Source of the DNA: Symbiodinium natans | Taxonomy: Eukaryota > Sar > Dinophyceae > Suessiales > Symbiodiniaceae | Reading direction: 5' to 3' | Assembly (NCBI GenBank): GCA_905221605.1 | Contig: CAJNDS010002478.1 | Span: 170,864 to 234,863, forward strand | DNA: 64,000 bases | Shown here: positions 1-12,324 of the stretch, piece by piece | Numbering within the stretch: the stretch's first letter is position 1 | How the letters are laid out: the number at the start of each line of letters is the position of its first letter | Position numbers and translations under genes: made by a program | Notes under the pieces: model-generated | Told to the model about the DNA's origin: nothing | Databases searched by the model: none | The model's input: the letters and a program-made list of their open reading frames with translations, nothing else

Positions 1-654
1 TTTAGGAGTGTACGGTCTGCTACAGCACTGCGTGTCAAGGTAGATGTATTCCGGACCGAACATGCTTGGCAGGTTCGACGCTTCGCGGCGACACTGGATG
101 GCGGCAGCTGGAGCTGAGGATTACATTAGGCATGTATCAAAACCATACCTATTTTGTGGCCTGTGAGTGGAGTCGCAGTACGACCCTGATCAAATACACT
201 TTGCAATCCTCAGCGGACGTCATCCACCGGAAAGAATTCAATTGCCCGTCCCATTGGTGCGGGTTGTGCCTAAGCCCTTGCGCAGGGAGGTTGGAGACTC
301 GGATATGTTTGGAATTAGAGCGAGGGAAAGAGCAAGAAAATTCCAGAAGCCCCTGAACCCTAAACCTTAGACCCTATAGACGCTAGCCTCGAGGCTGCTA
401 CCGGCTTTTGGCACCTTTGTCACGTGCGTTGGTCTCAACGAAAAGCACTGCACTGCGCTGTGGCACTCCGAGGGTTTCAAATGCAGCTCATGGTTATGTA
501 AGAGGTTCAGCTGAATTCGGGTCTCTTTCCCTTCGGGTCCCTTTCTTGTGGGAGCTCTCCGACTCGCTTGTCGTATCATCCTGAAAGTCTAGGCCCCCAC
601 CCACTTGGGCGTTAAAGGTCTTTTTGGCTCTGTTCTTACGGGCCGGACGGTTGG

Positions 655-910
655 TCAGCTTCAGGTGCTTGCATACGCAGGGCTTTGGGGTTTGGGTTTT
701 AGGGTTCAGGGCTTTTGGGGTTTCGGGTTCAGGGCTTTGGGGTTTCGGGCTTTCGGGCATGGGAGCTTTGGGGTTTTAGGATTTAAGGGTTTTGGGTCGA
801 GGTTTGGGGCTGTAGGGTTTAGGCTCAGGGTTCAAGGTTTTGGGGTTTTGTTAGGGTCCAGGGCTGCTGTAGGGTTTGTGGCTTACGTCTTTAAGGGTTC
901 GGGTTCAGGG
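655..910 (+). repeat. Long degenerate G-rich telomere-like tract
   Basis: About 250 nt of GGGTTT, GGGTTCAGGG and GGGTTTTAGG variants on the + strand, a decayed TTTAGGG array. Elsewhere in the window such tracts sit at intron 5' ends, so an exon may end shortly before 655. Confidence 0.75.
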
Positions 911-1959
911 TGACGGCATTCGAGGTAGTGGTTTTAGTTCACAGTCTCATGGAATGCGTGCCACAAGTCGACAAGTCAGGCCTTGCTTTCTTCCTACCCC
1001 TATCTTGTCAGGCCTTTTTTGCCTATCCTGTCAACGATCTGGAACACAGGCTGCATATATGAGGCCACGCTTTAAAACTGGGAGCGAGCCCTCAGCCCTA
1101 AACCCTGCATATCAGGGTATGCCTAGAGTGGCCTGTGCGCTTTCGTGGCAGACCGGTTTGGCAGTTAAGGGCTCCATGATGTCGAGCCTGCAGTGAAAGG
1201 CTTCAGGGGTTTAGGAAAGACGAGTCTTATCAGGCGCGAGACGAGTTCTGATAAAGCCCGTGTGGCCGGAGCAAGAATGCGCGCCCGCCAACTTGTCTCA
1301 TCAAATGCAGTACGCTTGGAAAGCGCCCTAGACGTGCTGCATCGAAGCATGCCTGTACCATGAAGTGCCCGTGCCATGAATTACCATGAACCAGCAAGAG
1401 ATAATTTCTCAGATCCAAGCCCTGAACTGACCACGGCTGGGTGGCACTTTAGATGATCTACTGCCACGATTGCGTAGCATGGAAGCCAGGGTCAGACTTA
1501 ACGGGGGCTTCGCCCTAAACTCCCTAAACCCTTCGCCATCCCCAGCCCAGAAAATCATGCAGGGGGTAGCTCCAGAGTTGCGTTGTCGTGCAGTCACGTG
1601 GTGTGGGCAGGATTCATGCGGCCGCCTTGAACTATCGTGACTTTTTGCCTGAGTTTAGGACTGGAGTTTCGGGGGAAAAGAGGCGTTGAAGAAGCCCCGA
1701 ACTTCCAATTGACTTCAAACATCTGGCCTTAAACCATCTCAAACCTCAACAGATCTCAACAGGGCCCTCGAAGTTGATGTTGGCTTCCGTGTAGCCTGGC
1801 ACTAACAACGAGCTTGCGTGCGCCTGCGTGCGCCTGCGTGCGCCGGAGAACCGACGCCGTTGAGGAGTTCGGGGCTTCGGCGTTGAGGTTGGAGAATGCC
1901 GAGAGCGGAGTTCCCCTGGTCGTGTAGGATCCATGCTGGGGAGGTGCCAGCTGCGGCAG

Positions 1960-2137
1960 GTCCGGCCTCACAGCCGACTGCTTGGTTGTCCCAGTGCCAT
2001 CAGCCCTTCAGCAGCAGGGACATTCGGCCTTCGACCTTGCTGACGCCGAGTCGAGTGGGGAACTCTCGATGGCACGTGCGCACGACAAAAAAAGCGCTGG
2101 ACCTCTCAATGTTGCAGTGGTGCCCCCGGACAGAATC
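1960..2137 (+). CDS. Possible exon of an unidentified gene
   Basis: After GCGGCAG|G the frame reads SGLTADCLVVPVPSALQQQG, HSAFDLADAESSGELSMARA and HDKKSAGPLNVAVVPPDRI, then TAG at 2138-2140. A GA donor just before the last residues is possible, and a following open piece at 2148-2198 reads ALTVFWTIAIL. Composition is protein-like and differs from the repeats around it. No family recognised. Confidence 0.35.
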
Positions 2138-2289
2138 TAGGTGCTTCAGGGCGCTCACGGTTTTCTGGACAATTGCTATCCTGAGGTCTCCTCGCCAACT
2201 ATTGCTATCATTGCTACTACGACAGTTGCTGCTTCTATCACGCTTACGACAATTATTGCTATGGTACGAATACTATTTCAATTTCTATT

Positions 2290-2351
2290 TCCATCACTCT
2301 CAATACTCGTACTCGTGCCCGTACCCGTACCCGTGCCCGTGCCCGTGCCCG

Positions 2352-2434
<83 letters not shown>

Positions 2435-2435
2435 G
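2290..2435 (+). repeat. CCGTRC hexamer run followed by a TAC trinucleotide array
   Basis: About ten copies of CCGTAC/CCGTGC-like hexamers grade into some 28 uninterrupted TAC units. The junction suggests that the trinucleotide grew from the hexamer's TAC. Reading frames through it (poly-Tyr, poly-Leu, poly-Ser) are artefacts. Confidence 0.95.
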
Positions 2436-2597
2436 GTGTCGGTACCATTCGCGACGGATTCATTTTCTTCGATTCTCAGTGCTAAAACCTAGGTTTCGCG
2501 CACATTCCAGGCTCCAGTGCCCCTTTGTCTTTTCTTCTTTCTACATGTACCTGCACCGTACGCCTTGCCAGTTTGGGTTTGGGCTGTTAAACTGAAA

Positions 2598-3010
2598 CAT
2601 CGGTATTTACGACACTTCGTGGCTTTTTTGCAGAGCATCCATGTCCGCACGATGATAACGTCCGTGTTAGCAGCGCATCCATGTTGACACGATGATAACT
2701 GGTAACGTCCGTGTTACCAGAGCATCCATGTCCGCACGATGATAACGTCCGTGTTACCAGAGCATCCATGTCCGCGCGATGATAACGTTTGTGTGACCAC
2801 TGCGTTCGCAATGGCCAGAGCATCCATGTCCTTACGATGATAACCTCCATGCAAAAACATCGGTATTTGCGACACTTCGTGGCTTCATGGCTTGCGAATG
2901 GCCAGAGCATCCATGTCCGCACGACGATAACGTCCCTGTTACCGGAGCATTTATGTCCGCACGATGATAACGTCCGCGTTACCAGAGCATCCATGTCCGC
3001 TTGAGCCCAG
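2598..3010 (+). repeat. Imperfect ~40-bp minisatellite
   Basis: About eight degenerate copies of a unit built on GCATCCATGTCCGCACGATG and ATAACGTCCGTGTTACCAGA, with starts near 2641, 2681, 2727, 2767, 2826, 2910, 2952 and 2993. A longer segment (2598-2632, AACATCGGTATTTACGACAC...) recurs at 2857-2892, showing higher-order duplication. Confidence 0.9.
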
Positions 3011-3167
3011 CACTCAAGTCCGCTCAGTGTCTTCCATGTCAAAAAAAACAAGATAAGACAAACCCTGCCAATCACCTGCCATCAGCTGAAAATTGAAAAC
3101 ACTGTAAATCGCATGCATTTCCTGCCAGTCCTGCGCAAGCACCACACCGTCGCGTACGTAACCAGCG

Positions 3168-3169
3168 CG

Positions 3170-3254
<85 letters not shown>

Positions 3255-3255
3255 G

Positions 3256-3329
<74 letters not shown>
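3168..3329 (+). repeat. TAC trinucleotide array
   Basis: About 160 nt of TAC, with one TGC interruption near 3254. Same unit as the array at 2350-2435, with the minisatellite between them. Confidence 0.97.
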
Positions 3330-3498
3330 GTTCAACGCTGCACCTGAACTCTAGAGTAACAAACAGGCTTCTCGAAGGCATCTGTTTTGTCAACAAAAGA
3401 TATAGAGGAAATCGAGTCTTCTAGGAAAATCCACGTATAGTCACCAACAAAAATCCACCCCATGGTCTGCAGGGTGTCGGCCGTGCGGGCTGCGCGAG

Positions 3499-3882
3499 AT
3501 GCTCTTTATATGTGACGTGTTACTTTGGAGCTTGATTGCTGGTGCAAGCATCGCTAACTACATGGCATGTATAATTGGCAGAGAGGGCTGCAGGAAATAC
3601 CTATTGCCTTCTAGTAATACTCTTGACAATCGCCGACTCGCACTGAATTTCACAGTTTTCCTTTTTCGCAGATGCGGTTTCGATCCAAGCGTCTACGTCT
3701 ACTGGCGCATGTGTTTAACCAGCTTCGTGCAGGGTGCTGTCGAGACAGTGGAGTTGTTGTCTGCATGCGCACTTGTTTTGCAACAGAGTCCACAGACCAA
3801 CCGCGCCACTCGTGTGAGAAGAAAAAGCATATTAGGAGGGTTTAGAGTGTTGTGTGCGTTGAAACACGTTTGTTCGTGTTGA
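3499..3882 (+). CDS. 127-codon ORF, possible intron-free gene
   Basis: An uninterrupted ATG-to-TGA frame with two hydrophobic stretches: LFICDVLLWSLIAGASIANY near the start and VQGAVETVELLSACALVL near residue 75. It also has RRCGFDPSVYVYWRMCLTSF and an Arg-rich tail. It carries none of the telomere-like repeats seen in introns. It could be a small membrane protein, a long exon or chance. No family recognised. Confidence 0.35.
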   Translation: MLFICDVLLWSLIAGASIANYMACIIGREGCRKYLLPSSNTLDNRRLALNFTVFLFRRCGFDPSVYVYWRMCLTSFVQGAVETVELLSACALVLQQSPQTNRATRVRRKSILGGFRVLCALKHVCSC

Positions 3883-3999
3883 AGTTCCATCTGCAGCCAC
3901 GACATTCCAAGACGCAAGTCCTTCCGAAATCCAAACCCCACCTCACTTGTTAACGCCTGTAGGCCAATTAGATTCAGATAGGTTCGGTCATCAGAAAGA

Positions 4000-6900
4000 T
4001 TCTGAAAGCCTCATGCCCAGTTTCGACATGTACAGACGCGAGCGTTTTATGTAACAAATCGGAAGAGAACCTCTTGCACCTCACGACAATTCATGCGGAT
4101 ATCATGAACCGAAGCTCCCGACGCCCGTGTTTTCTTTGCTAGACCCCACGCCCTGAAAGTTCGCACCTCCACCCGAAACATCCTCGGAAAGATGGGCTCC
4201 TTGGGCCATGATCTCCTCGGCACTTCGCCACCACGGATTGCCAGATGCCGGGCCCCCCCAGGCCGATGCTTGATCAGGACTAGGTACACGTCCAATGGCT
4301 CACGAGCCGGGCAAGCTTAGGAGGCCTGTTGCATTGCGTCGCGAGTTATTTGGTTTGTTTAGGCATCTTGAATTTCGATTCAGGGCTTCGGACACGGGGC
4401 GCGTTGACCTGATGTTTGCATACAGATTGTTTCGTGTTGTTTAAAGATTGTTGCAAATATGTGGTAGTTGCATGGCTCATTTTTTCTCAGCATTGTCCCC
4501 ACATGGCAGCCCACGTTGGCAAGCTTTGTCTCGCTTTCTGTTGGTGCTTCTTCTATGCAACTTCATTGTGGTCTTACTACTCGATACAGTCGTAGATCTC
4601 AAGTACTTCTACACCTGATTGGAAGCTACATTTCCTAAACTATTCGACGTCGTGAGACACGAGCCCCGGAGAACAAGACGTCCGAAACTGATCGAAACCC
4701 TCAGCCCTAGCAAGATGAAAAGGTGCGAGATCCCTGGAACCGTCCACCAGGGCGGCATGGACGGGGCCTTGCTCTCAGGAAAGGTTCAGGCTTCGACGGC
4801 TCTGGATTGGTGTGGAAATCCCATGCAGCCCTCGAGGGTTGAGAGGAGTAGGGTGTTGTGATTGAGTGCAGGTCCGGAAGCACGCATGCTTTCGGTAAGC
4901 CGAAGACAAGGGCCCATACAAAAAACCTACCGTTCAATGAATACCTGAACCCCAACCCACCCGCCTTGTCCACCTTGAGATCCTCGTGGCGCTGGGCGGC
5001 CCGTTGCTGGACTGGACGACTGGGTCTCCCAGCTCCGCCTCGAGGAACCGGAGAGACATGCAGAGGGAAACGAGAGAGCGCAAAGGGGCGCAAAGCTCGG
5101 CCATGGGTATGTAGACTCCAGATACCCAACCCCCAATGGAATGACCCTGAGCTTTCAGCCAAGAGGGTCACCGTGCTGGGATCGTCACGTGGGCTGCGGA
5201 GATGGGGGCTGCTTCTCTCAAGGAGCCCCCTCCAAGCCCCATGGAGGTTTGAACTGTTGAAGTGTTAGGATCTGCTGGGAGGCAACTTGAGGGCCATCTG
5301 GTGTGAAACGATTTCGAGTAGAACTTGGAAACTTGAGGCTAGGTTGACGGTGAAGAGCCAAGAGACGACCACGCGAACCCGGTTGAGTCGGAAAACACCA
5401 AACATGCTCCCTACGTGAGTTTCCGATCCAAAAAGGGCCACCGGGCTTTTTTAACCATCCAACGCAGCCTGCCCAAGTTGGTGAGGAGCTGGCCGAGCAC
5501 TGCGAGGAGCTCGCCGAAGCACTGCCGCTGAAGCCCTTGGAAGCCCGAAGGCGCCCCGGTGGATCTCAGGGTCCGGGCTTGACGGCTCCTTGACGGCTCC
5601 TTGACGGCTCCTTGACGGCTTCTTGACGGCGTCAGGTTGAGGATGTTAAGAGGGCGGAGGGAGGTTTGGGGCTTCATAGTGAGAGAGTTGTGCTTCAGAG
5701 GGTGGCACGCCCCTATGATGACCGTTTTGAGCTGCTACCATGTGCTTGTCCTTATCCTTTTCAGTCCAGCACATGGCTCAAGGGGATCCCTGGCAGGGAA
5801 TCACCGATGGCCAAGGCCCTAGGCCAAAACCGTGAAAACCGAAGCGCGTTGGGGTTTGTATGGCCCGAATGAAGCCCATTGATGTCCAGGAACTCTCAAC
5901 TCTTCAGTCGCAGGGCCTCGTCGAATCTCCCTGTGCCAAATGATAAAAACGATTTTCTCAAAGGCGTGAAAAGCTTGCCAGGTTGCAGCGGGAGGGCGTT
6001 GCAGCTGCCGAGCGCATAGTGCCTCAGCTCAAAGAGGGCATAGAAGGAGCGGCCAAGAGAGCCTGTGGCTTGGGGCCCTAGTTGGCCCCAGTTGGCGTCT
6101 TTGCGCACGCCTCTCGGGGTTTCATCACCCAAGCTGCGGGTGGTACCATGCGGCGGATTTTCAGAATTGGGATTGGGCCTTCAGGGCTACGCAACTTTCT
6201 ATGAGAGCCCAGGCCGGCGCATCCGGGTCCCAGCGTCCCTCAGACCCACGGCCGGAGGCGGACCCGTGGGCGGAGTCGGACCCATGGTCGGAGGCAGCTG
6301 CAGGCCCAAGATTCCGCGTTGCAGGGTGTAGCTCTTGAATGTCCCTCTCCCCCCAAAAAAATTCCCGACCTCGCAAGAAACACCCCTACACACCTGGAGT
6401 TGCCCTGCCGGACATCCGGATGTCGGGGGGGGGGGGGGGGGGGGGGGAAAGCGTCCGTTTGGGGTCGAGGGCAAAAGGGTTCTGTTGGGTTTGGGTTTCG
6501 GCCTTCAGGTTTGGCGCAGCACCGGGCCCCTTGAGCCAAGCGGGCCTCATCTGGTAATCGTCATACATGTCTAAGAAGACCCATCACGGGGGTCGCAGCC
6601 ATTCCGAAGCCTGAAATGCTGAGCATATGGCAGGCTTAGCCGAAGCTTCCGATCGGCGAATCACAGCAAAGGCAGGAGGATACTCGGACTGGCAGCAGTG
6701 CTGCTGAAGCTAGAGTTGCTGTGTGCTACGGCCTGCAAGATGAGGGAGAGCTCGGAAAGTTCCATCATTGAGCGTTCAGGAAGGTTGTGGGATTCTTGGA
6801 GTTCCCATCTCCCAGAATGTCCTACAGAGTCTGTGAAATTGCTTAGGTCAAGGGAAGTTAAGGGTGCGAATGGGGATATGATGATGGTGAGGGGGACAAC

Positions 6901-7900
6901 GGTGATGATGAATAGATTGTGTGTAGGGCACGCCTGCAAACAGCCAGACCTACGCTTGGGTTCCCCAGAACCCTGAACCCCAAAGCCCACCAACCCATTC
7001 AGATCCCTGTTCCCTTGCCTGCTGTTATCAGGTAGAGTTCCTGCATATGTGTGTGTGTGGCCTCAGTTTCAGCAGTGCAAGAGATGTGTCGCAGCCAGGC
7101 TCCGCGAGCCACGCCGAATGGCAAGGGCAAGCCGGGCAGCGAATTCTGTGTTTCACTGGTACTCAGTAGAACGTGAGGAGTTTTACTTATGCTCGCATGA
7201 CCATCTTGATTGGGATGTATAAGCATCTATTTTCCACCGCAAGCAAGTGATCCGCTTGTCTGTGCCCCTCAAGGGCAGACTTGCTGAGGTTAGGGGGAAG
7301 ATGCTCAGCACGTGCCGATTGCTTCGACTCTGGTCTAATGTCTTTGCCCCTCTACTTTTTCATCCCTGAAGAAGAGTTTAATCTCTTCGAAGAGCCAGTG
7401 CTTGCGCTTGCACATTGGCAGGCGGTGGCTCTGCTTCGAGTGTCCAGGTGGGAAGCAAAGAGATGATGTTGGAGTTGCTGTCTAGATGTGTCTGGGCGAG
7501 TGTAGTCTCACGTGTGGGGGTACAGCGGTACGCGTCCCCCAAGAATCACAACATGGAAATATGAATGGCGCCAGCAGAAGCATCTCGAATCTTGGAATGG
7601 ATCATTTGAAGGCCGAGTCAAGTCATCCACGACGGAGTTGTTTTGTCATGTCCAGTTTCTCACAGGGCAACTCAAAACCTCCGGCAAGAACCAGTTATAC
7701 AAAACCCTAAAAGCCTCCCGAAAGGCCGCCGCCAAAAGCCGTCCGCCTGAGGAGGAAGAGGCTGGTGCCGCAGTTCGGTTTCAGTTGACGGATTTGATTT
7801 ACCGGGTATACCAGCACTAAGCTTCGGTTGTGCAGCTGAACACGTGGAAAGCTAAAGCGCGCCCTGCCGGACCCTGCTTAGTCCATCTTAGTCCGATGTA
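4000..7900. other. No recognisable gene
   Basis: No exon could be supported here. Notable items are four tandem TTGACGGCTCC-type units at 5579-5630, a run of 23 G at 6425-6447 that opens spurious poly-Gly/poly-Pro frames, and an ORF at 7512-7820 whose end (SRKAAAKSRPPEEEEAGAAV) is weakly protein-like. Confidence 0.4.
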
Positions 7901-7977
7901 GGTGAGTTGGCGGAGGATGGGTCAGGAATGTTGGCTTTCCGTTTGGTTGCCTCCTGCCTTGGCGCAGCCTAGGGAAG

Positions 7978-9023
7978 ATGCCCGAAAACCAGCGAATGCG
8001 CCGAAGCCGAACCTTTCATGTCCTCAAGCGCAGCTCCCCCCAAATTCTCACGAGGGCTTTCGCTTTCCGTTGGGAGCTGCTCCAGGAGCCGTGGTGGCAG
8101 GCCCGTGCCGAAGCCCTCGCGGAAGCCCCGGAGGCACCTCCAACAGCGGGTTCCACGGTGTAAAAGAAGAAAGGGCTTAGGCAAGTTTAGCGGTGCTCTG
8201 TAGAGACTCACAGACAATGGATCGCTTTCTCGGCACGGCGGGCACGTGCCCCGGCTTCGCCGGGGCCCTGTCTTGTAAAACATACCCCCCCGCCTGCTGC
8301 CTTTAAAGCGCCAACTACTTGAGCCCTAAGCGCGCTGGAAGCTCTTAACGCGAGTAACCTTCAATCCCATGAAGAAGTCTGTTTCAGCTTTCTGCTAGGA
8401 GCCTTGGTTTCCGCCTCCCGCGGCGGAGGAGCCAACCTGGGAGGCGCAGTGCCCGTGAAGTTGTGCGAAGTTGTTGGGGGTTGCAGGGGTGTTAAGGGGA
8501 AGTCACATACACCATGCATCAAGCACCTGTCACACTCAGCTCCACCTCAAGCCTGTGCCGACCAAGAAGCACAACCGCGCCACTGGCTCGTTGAACGCAC
8601 TCGCTGAACGCCATGTTTAAAGTCGCGGGCCTTGCAAGCCCTGAGGTTTTCATCAGTCTTGCACCCGAGAGCCCTCATAAAAGAGCTGCCCCATTGAACA
8701 ACACAAAATCCTTATCGAAACCCCGAGCCCTTGATCACAGATCCCGGCGCCTTCGGTGGCCACCGGGCGATCGGGGTGGCGTGCCCCGACACGTGCAGAG
8801 CCGAAGGCAGAGAGGCGCCATCCGGGACAACTTAGGGCTTGGGTCTGCTTGGGTCTTCGGCTGGGAGTCTGGTGTCATTGTTGCAAGGCTGGAGAGGCTC
8901 ACCAAACCAGCAACGCCTTGAAACTTCCCCGAAACCCGCCAAGAGGGTTAGTTTGAAAACAGGCCTGGGGTGCTGGCTGCGCACCTCGCGGTGGACCCGG
9001 CGGTCGGCGCCGGCGTTTCGCGG
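7978..9023 (+). CDS. Possible 5' exon and internal exon of an unidentified gene
   Basis: ATG at 7978 opens MPENQRMRRSRTFHVLKRSS, continuing ...LTRAFAFRWELLQEPWWQAR and AEALAEAPE to a G|GC donor at 8133. The Arg-rich, acid-free start could be a mitochondrial presequence. At 8963-9023 (ACAG|G to CGG|GC) an exon reads PGVLAAHLAVDPAVGAGVSR. A third open stretch near 8720-8825 fits between them in one of two frames (GAFGGHRAIGVACPD or IPAPSVATGRSGW) and its edges are not settled. No family recognised. Confidence 0.3.
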
Positions 9024-10233
9024 GCACCCTATGATGGGCTTGTCTGTTCTTGAAGGTTTGGGGCTTGGGGCTTGGCGTAGTGGCTCAGGGCTTGTTTCCT
9101 TCTGCGCTGAACATATCGACTCGGTTTTGCCTTCAAAGGAGCCTATACTATAGGGCCTATACTGTACCCCTGGCCAGCCCAGGCTGCTCTGGTGCGCCCG
9201 AGAGGGTTACCGAGTCCAGGACATTGAGGCAGATGCCTGAAACCCATACGCCTTAACAGGGCTAGGCTCCGTACTATAGCCAGGCAAAGGACCATCATGG
9301 TGCGGGACTCCTGCATGCGTTAATGAAAGGAGTGGTCTTCTTTTGGAATCACCTTATACACCGAGAAAACACACGGAGCACAACAAGCAACAAAAGAAGC
9401 CATCCTGGTTCTGAGAAGGATTTGCTCTTGTTGGGTTTTAATGCGACATATTATCCTCACCACATCTTCCGCCCTCGCGCCACGCTTCCTCGCCCTCTTC
9501 ACAGGCATTCCTGGCTTGCGTCTATAAGCGAGCTGCAAGGGTTTTAAAGACATGTCTGTTGGGTCGCCGGCCCGGCCCTGGTTCCTGAGATCGACAATAC
9601 AACTGAGGGAAATAAGGCGTGGCCTGCGGATGCACTCGGCGGCTTCCACAGCGGCAAAGCGCACACGCTAGCAAGTCGCAGCAGACAGATGATCATGTAT
9701 GATGAACTTGTTCAGCTACAGTAAGTAGATTTCCGAGCGTCGTCGTCAATTTCCCGGTCTTGGGGTCTGTCCGTTGTGCAAGACTTCAATTACGCGCTCT
9801 CGTTCTCTACGCCTAAGCCCTGCAAGCCTACGTCGCTCTTGGTTGAGAGTTGTTGCTACAGCTGGTTGAGCGTTGTTGGAGGAGTTTCCGGGACAGCCGG
9901 AACTGCAGGTCGGAGACTTGATCCGCCGAATAGGCCAGGGGAGACGGGGAACCCTCAAGCCAAACTAATATGCCGGCACGGAGCCTGTCAGAATGTGCTG
10001 GCTCTCAAATCATGCCCAGGCCTTTCTCAAGATTTTTTGAAGTCCTACTTCTTCAGACAGAGTGGAGCCGAGTGCTCTTACGTCAAAAGGGCCTTTCTAA
10101 GCGACCGTCTTCAGCAAACCCACAGGGGTTGTAGCTGCAAGAGGCCTTCCTCAGCAGAGAGCCGGCAGCTTTCGTTCAAATGCGGCATTGCAAAAGGCAC
10201 AAAAGTGTCCCAAAGGGTCCCAAAGCACGGCAG

Positions 10234-10402
10234 GCCCCCTGACCCTCCACGATGCCGGCACGGTGGAAGAAGCGGCCCGAACCCAAGCGAATCCCCGGCT
10301 TTCGCGCGCGCAAAAGGGGCCTGGCCCGACTGAGAGCATGTGCCAGCACACTGCAAGGAGCGGCGCTTCTCCACACACTTTGCCGACGGCGCCCCGCTCG
10401 AG
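10234..10402 (+). CDS. Coding-like block, exon structure unclear
   Basis: From CGGCAG|G the frame reads PLTLHDAGTVEEAARTQANP then RLSRAQKGPGPT. From GCAAG|G at 10358 another frame reads ERRFSTHFADGAPLE up to GAG|GC. The gap between them would be a 26-nt intron, far below the 66-nt minimum seen elsewhere here, so at least one edge is wrong. Open frames exist on the minus strand too. Confidence 0.25.
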
Positions 10403-11167
10403 GCATCTGAGCCCCGAGACCCCAACGAGGAGTTCGGGTTGAAGGACAGCACTCTAGGGCTTTGGGCAAGGAACCGAGGCCTGAGAGTGAGAATCTCAAA
10501 GGTTTGGTTTGGGAGGAGTGACGAAGTCGGAAAGAACGTCCTTGGTATGCTTGTGACAACCAATGTTTTGCACCTTTGAACGCGGCACACTTCGCACTAC
10601 TCGGTACCCTTCTTTGCATTCTGAGTGTAGCCTCATGCTGTGCATTTCAGGTGCGTAGTCGAGGTTACACATCTTCGTATTCCCTATTCCAATGCTCCAA
10701 TGCTCAGGGCCTGGCTTGTACAATCCTCAGGCTTCGGCTTTTTGAGGGTTTTGGGAGTTGGGTGAGGTTGAGTCAGGTTGAGTCAGGTTGAGCGTGCTCA
10801 CTTCACCGTGGTCCTTCGTGTCGGGCCCTCGGGGCTCCCGTCCTTGCCGGGTTGCTTCTTCCGAAAGTCTCCACCACGGCGAGCTGAAACTCTACATACC
10901 GTCTGTACCTGAACTGTGAAACTGATCTCACGTGATATTAATGTGATACTATGTGATACTATGTGATACTGGGTCAGCAGCCCAGAACCTCTGGCTCCTG
11001 CGCCCCGCACGCTAAAGCATGAACCCAGCACCTGAAAGGAACCTGGAAGACGAACCCGGCAAGCCCCCCCCTCCCCAGCAAGCTCCATGTATATGATTTT
11101 TTCAAGTTGCGCAACTTAGATACCCTAAAGACGTCCTGGACAAGCCCTTGCCTACTCACCACTCAAG

Positions 11168-11648
11168 GTGCGCCCAAAGCTTGGCGCCGGGCTTTCCCTC
11201 GCCGAGCGCCCCAGCAACCTGTTGATGCGTGTTCTCACGGTGTTTTCCTCCTCGACCAGTGGCCAACAGGCATCATGGGGCCATTCTCCTATTTTCCACC
11301 CCGGAGCCGAGGTGTGGTTTCCGCCCGAGGGGTACTTGGTGGAGGCACAAAGCCGTTTCCAGGAGGTGTGATGCGTTGATGCCCAGTTGTATCACCCATG
11401 CCATCCTCGCGCCCGGCGGCGCTTTGGTTTGGGAGCGCCCAAGTGAGGCAAGATAAGCTTCAGGTGTTGGGCCGGATTTCGGGATGCTGGTCTTCAGGGA
11501 AGAGCTTGCGGAGTGGCTCCCCCGCTACCGCCCCTACCCTTCGCCAACCACTTGGGACGGAGAAGTGAATGGCTTGAATAACCTTCTACCCTTGGCTGCC
11601 CTGCTGTTGTGGAGGCCATCGAAGACATCCCGGGTCAGCCGGGCTTGA
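11168..11648 (+). CDS. Two exons of an unidentified gene
   Basis: Exon 11168-11365 follows CTCAAG|G and ends GAG|GT. It contains LGAGLSLAERPSNLLMRVLT and WGHSPIFHPGAEVWFPPEGY then LVEAQSRFQE. A second segment from 11498 (TTCAG|G) reads REELAEWLPRYRPYPSPTTW then DGEVNGLNNLLPLAALLLW, running to a TGA at 11646-11648 unless it is spliced earlier. The phases do not join directly (0 to 2), so an exon between is missing. No family recognised. Confidence 0.35.
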
Positions 11649-12030
11649 GGCAACTGCATTTTGGGGAAGTCTCGGGAGTTTATGCTGCTTGGGGTGGACG
11701 CGCTGAACAACAGAAGCTTGCCAACCCAACCGAGCATCAGCCTTCAAACCAACAGGCTCAGGGTCCAGGTTCATGCTTTTCAGATTGAGATCCTCTTTAG
11801 GCCTATGATTATACACTTAAGTGGTTCAATTCACACCATGATTATACGCTTAAGCGGTCCATGACTTCACCAGTAGGAGGTGTGGGCTACATTCTTAACC
11901 GGCATCCATTATAGAACTATAGTGTTCGAAACCCATTTGTCTTCAACCCTGTAGTCTACAACCGCCTACAAGACTGGCAATCCTCCCGTCAATGAAACTG
12001 CGCAATGACGAGAATGATGACCCTCGCAGC

Positions 12031-12324
12031 CTAATCATTGAGACGATGCGTGTGCCGGGCACCTTTGAAGGGATGCAGTCCATAGTTATGCTCTGTGTGT
12101 GTGTGTGTGTCCAGCATTGCGGCATTGCTTGTGATCTGGGTGAATCCGAAGTTCGGAGGGTTGACCAGTAAAGTTTGGGACTTCAAGCTACAACCATGGG
12201 AAAGGTATTGAATAACACAGCAGGAAGAACAATCACCTTGAGAGCGGTTTTGAGTGCAGATACCGTGACAGATGAATAGGGCCATCAGCAGAGATCCTGC
12301 GATATGCAAGAGCTTCTTGGCCAT
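12031..12324 (-). CDS. Possible small secreted protein ORF on the minus strand
   Basis: ATG at 12324 opens MAKKLLHIAGSLLMALFICH then GICTQNRSQGDCSSCC, a good signal peptide shape followed by a Cys cluster. The tail runs through a GT microsatellite, which argues that the 3' part at least is not coding. It is the only attractive minus-strand candidate. Low confidence because every recognisable gene here lies on the + strand. Confidence 0.2.
   Translation of the reverse strand: MAKKLLHIAGSLLMALFICHGICTQNRSQGDCSSCCVIQYLSHGCSLKSQTLLVNPPNFGFTQITSNAAMLDTHTHTEHNYGLHPFKGARHTHRLND

Noticed and set aside
3072-3424. Long poly-Ser/poly-Tyr reading frames through the TAC array
   Set aside because: They are translations of a trinucleotide repeat, open on both strands, with no protein-like flanks.
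9776-10333. 185-codon + frame
   Set aside because: It runs through segments that read better in other frames, has no family similarity and shows no exon edges at its ends; probably chance in a stop-poor region.
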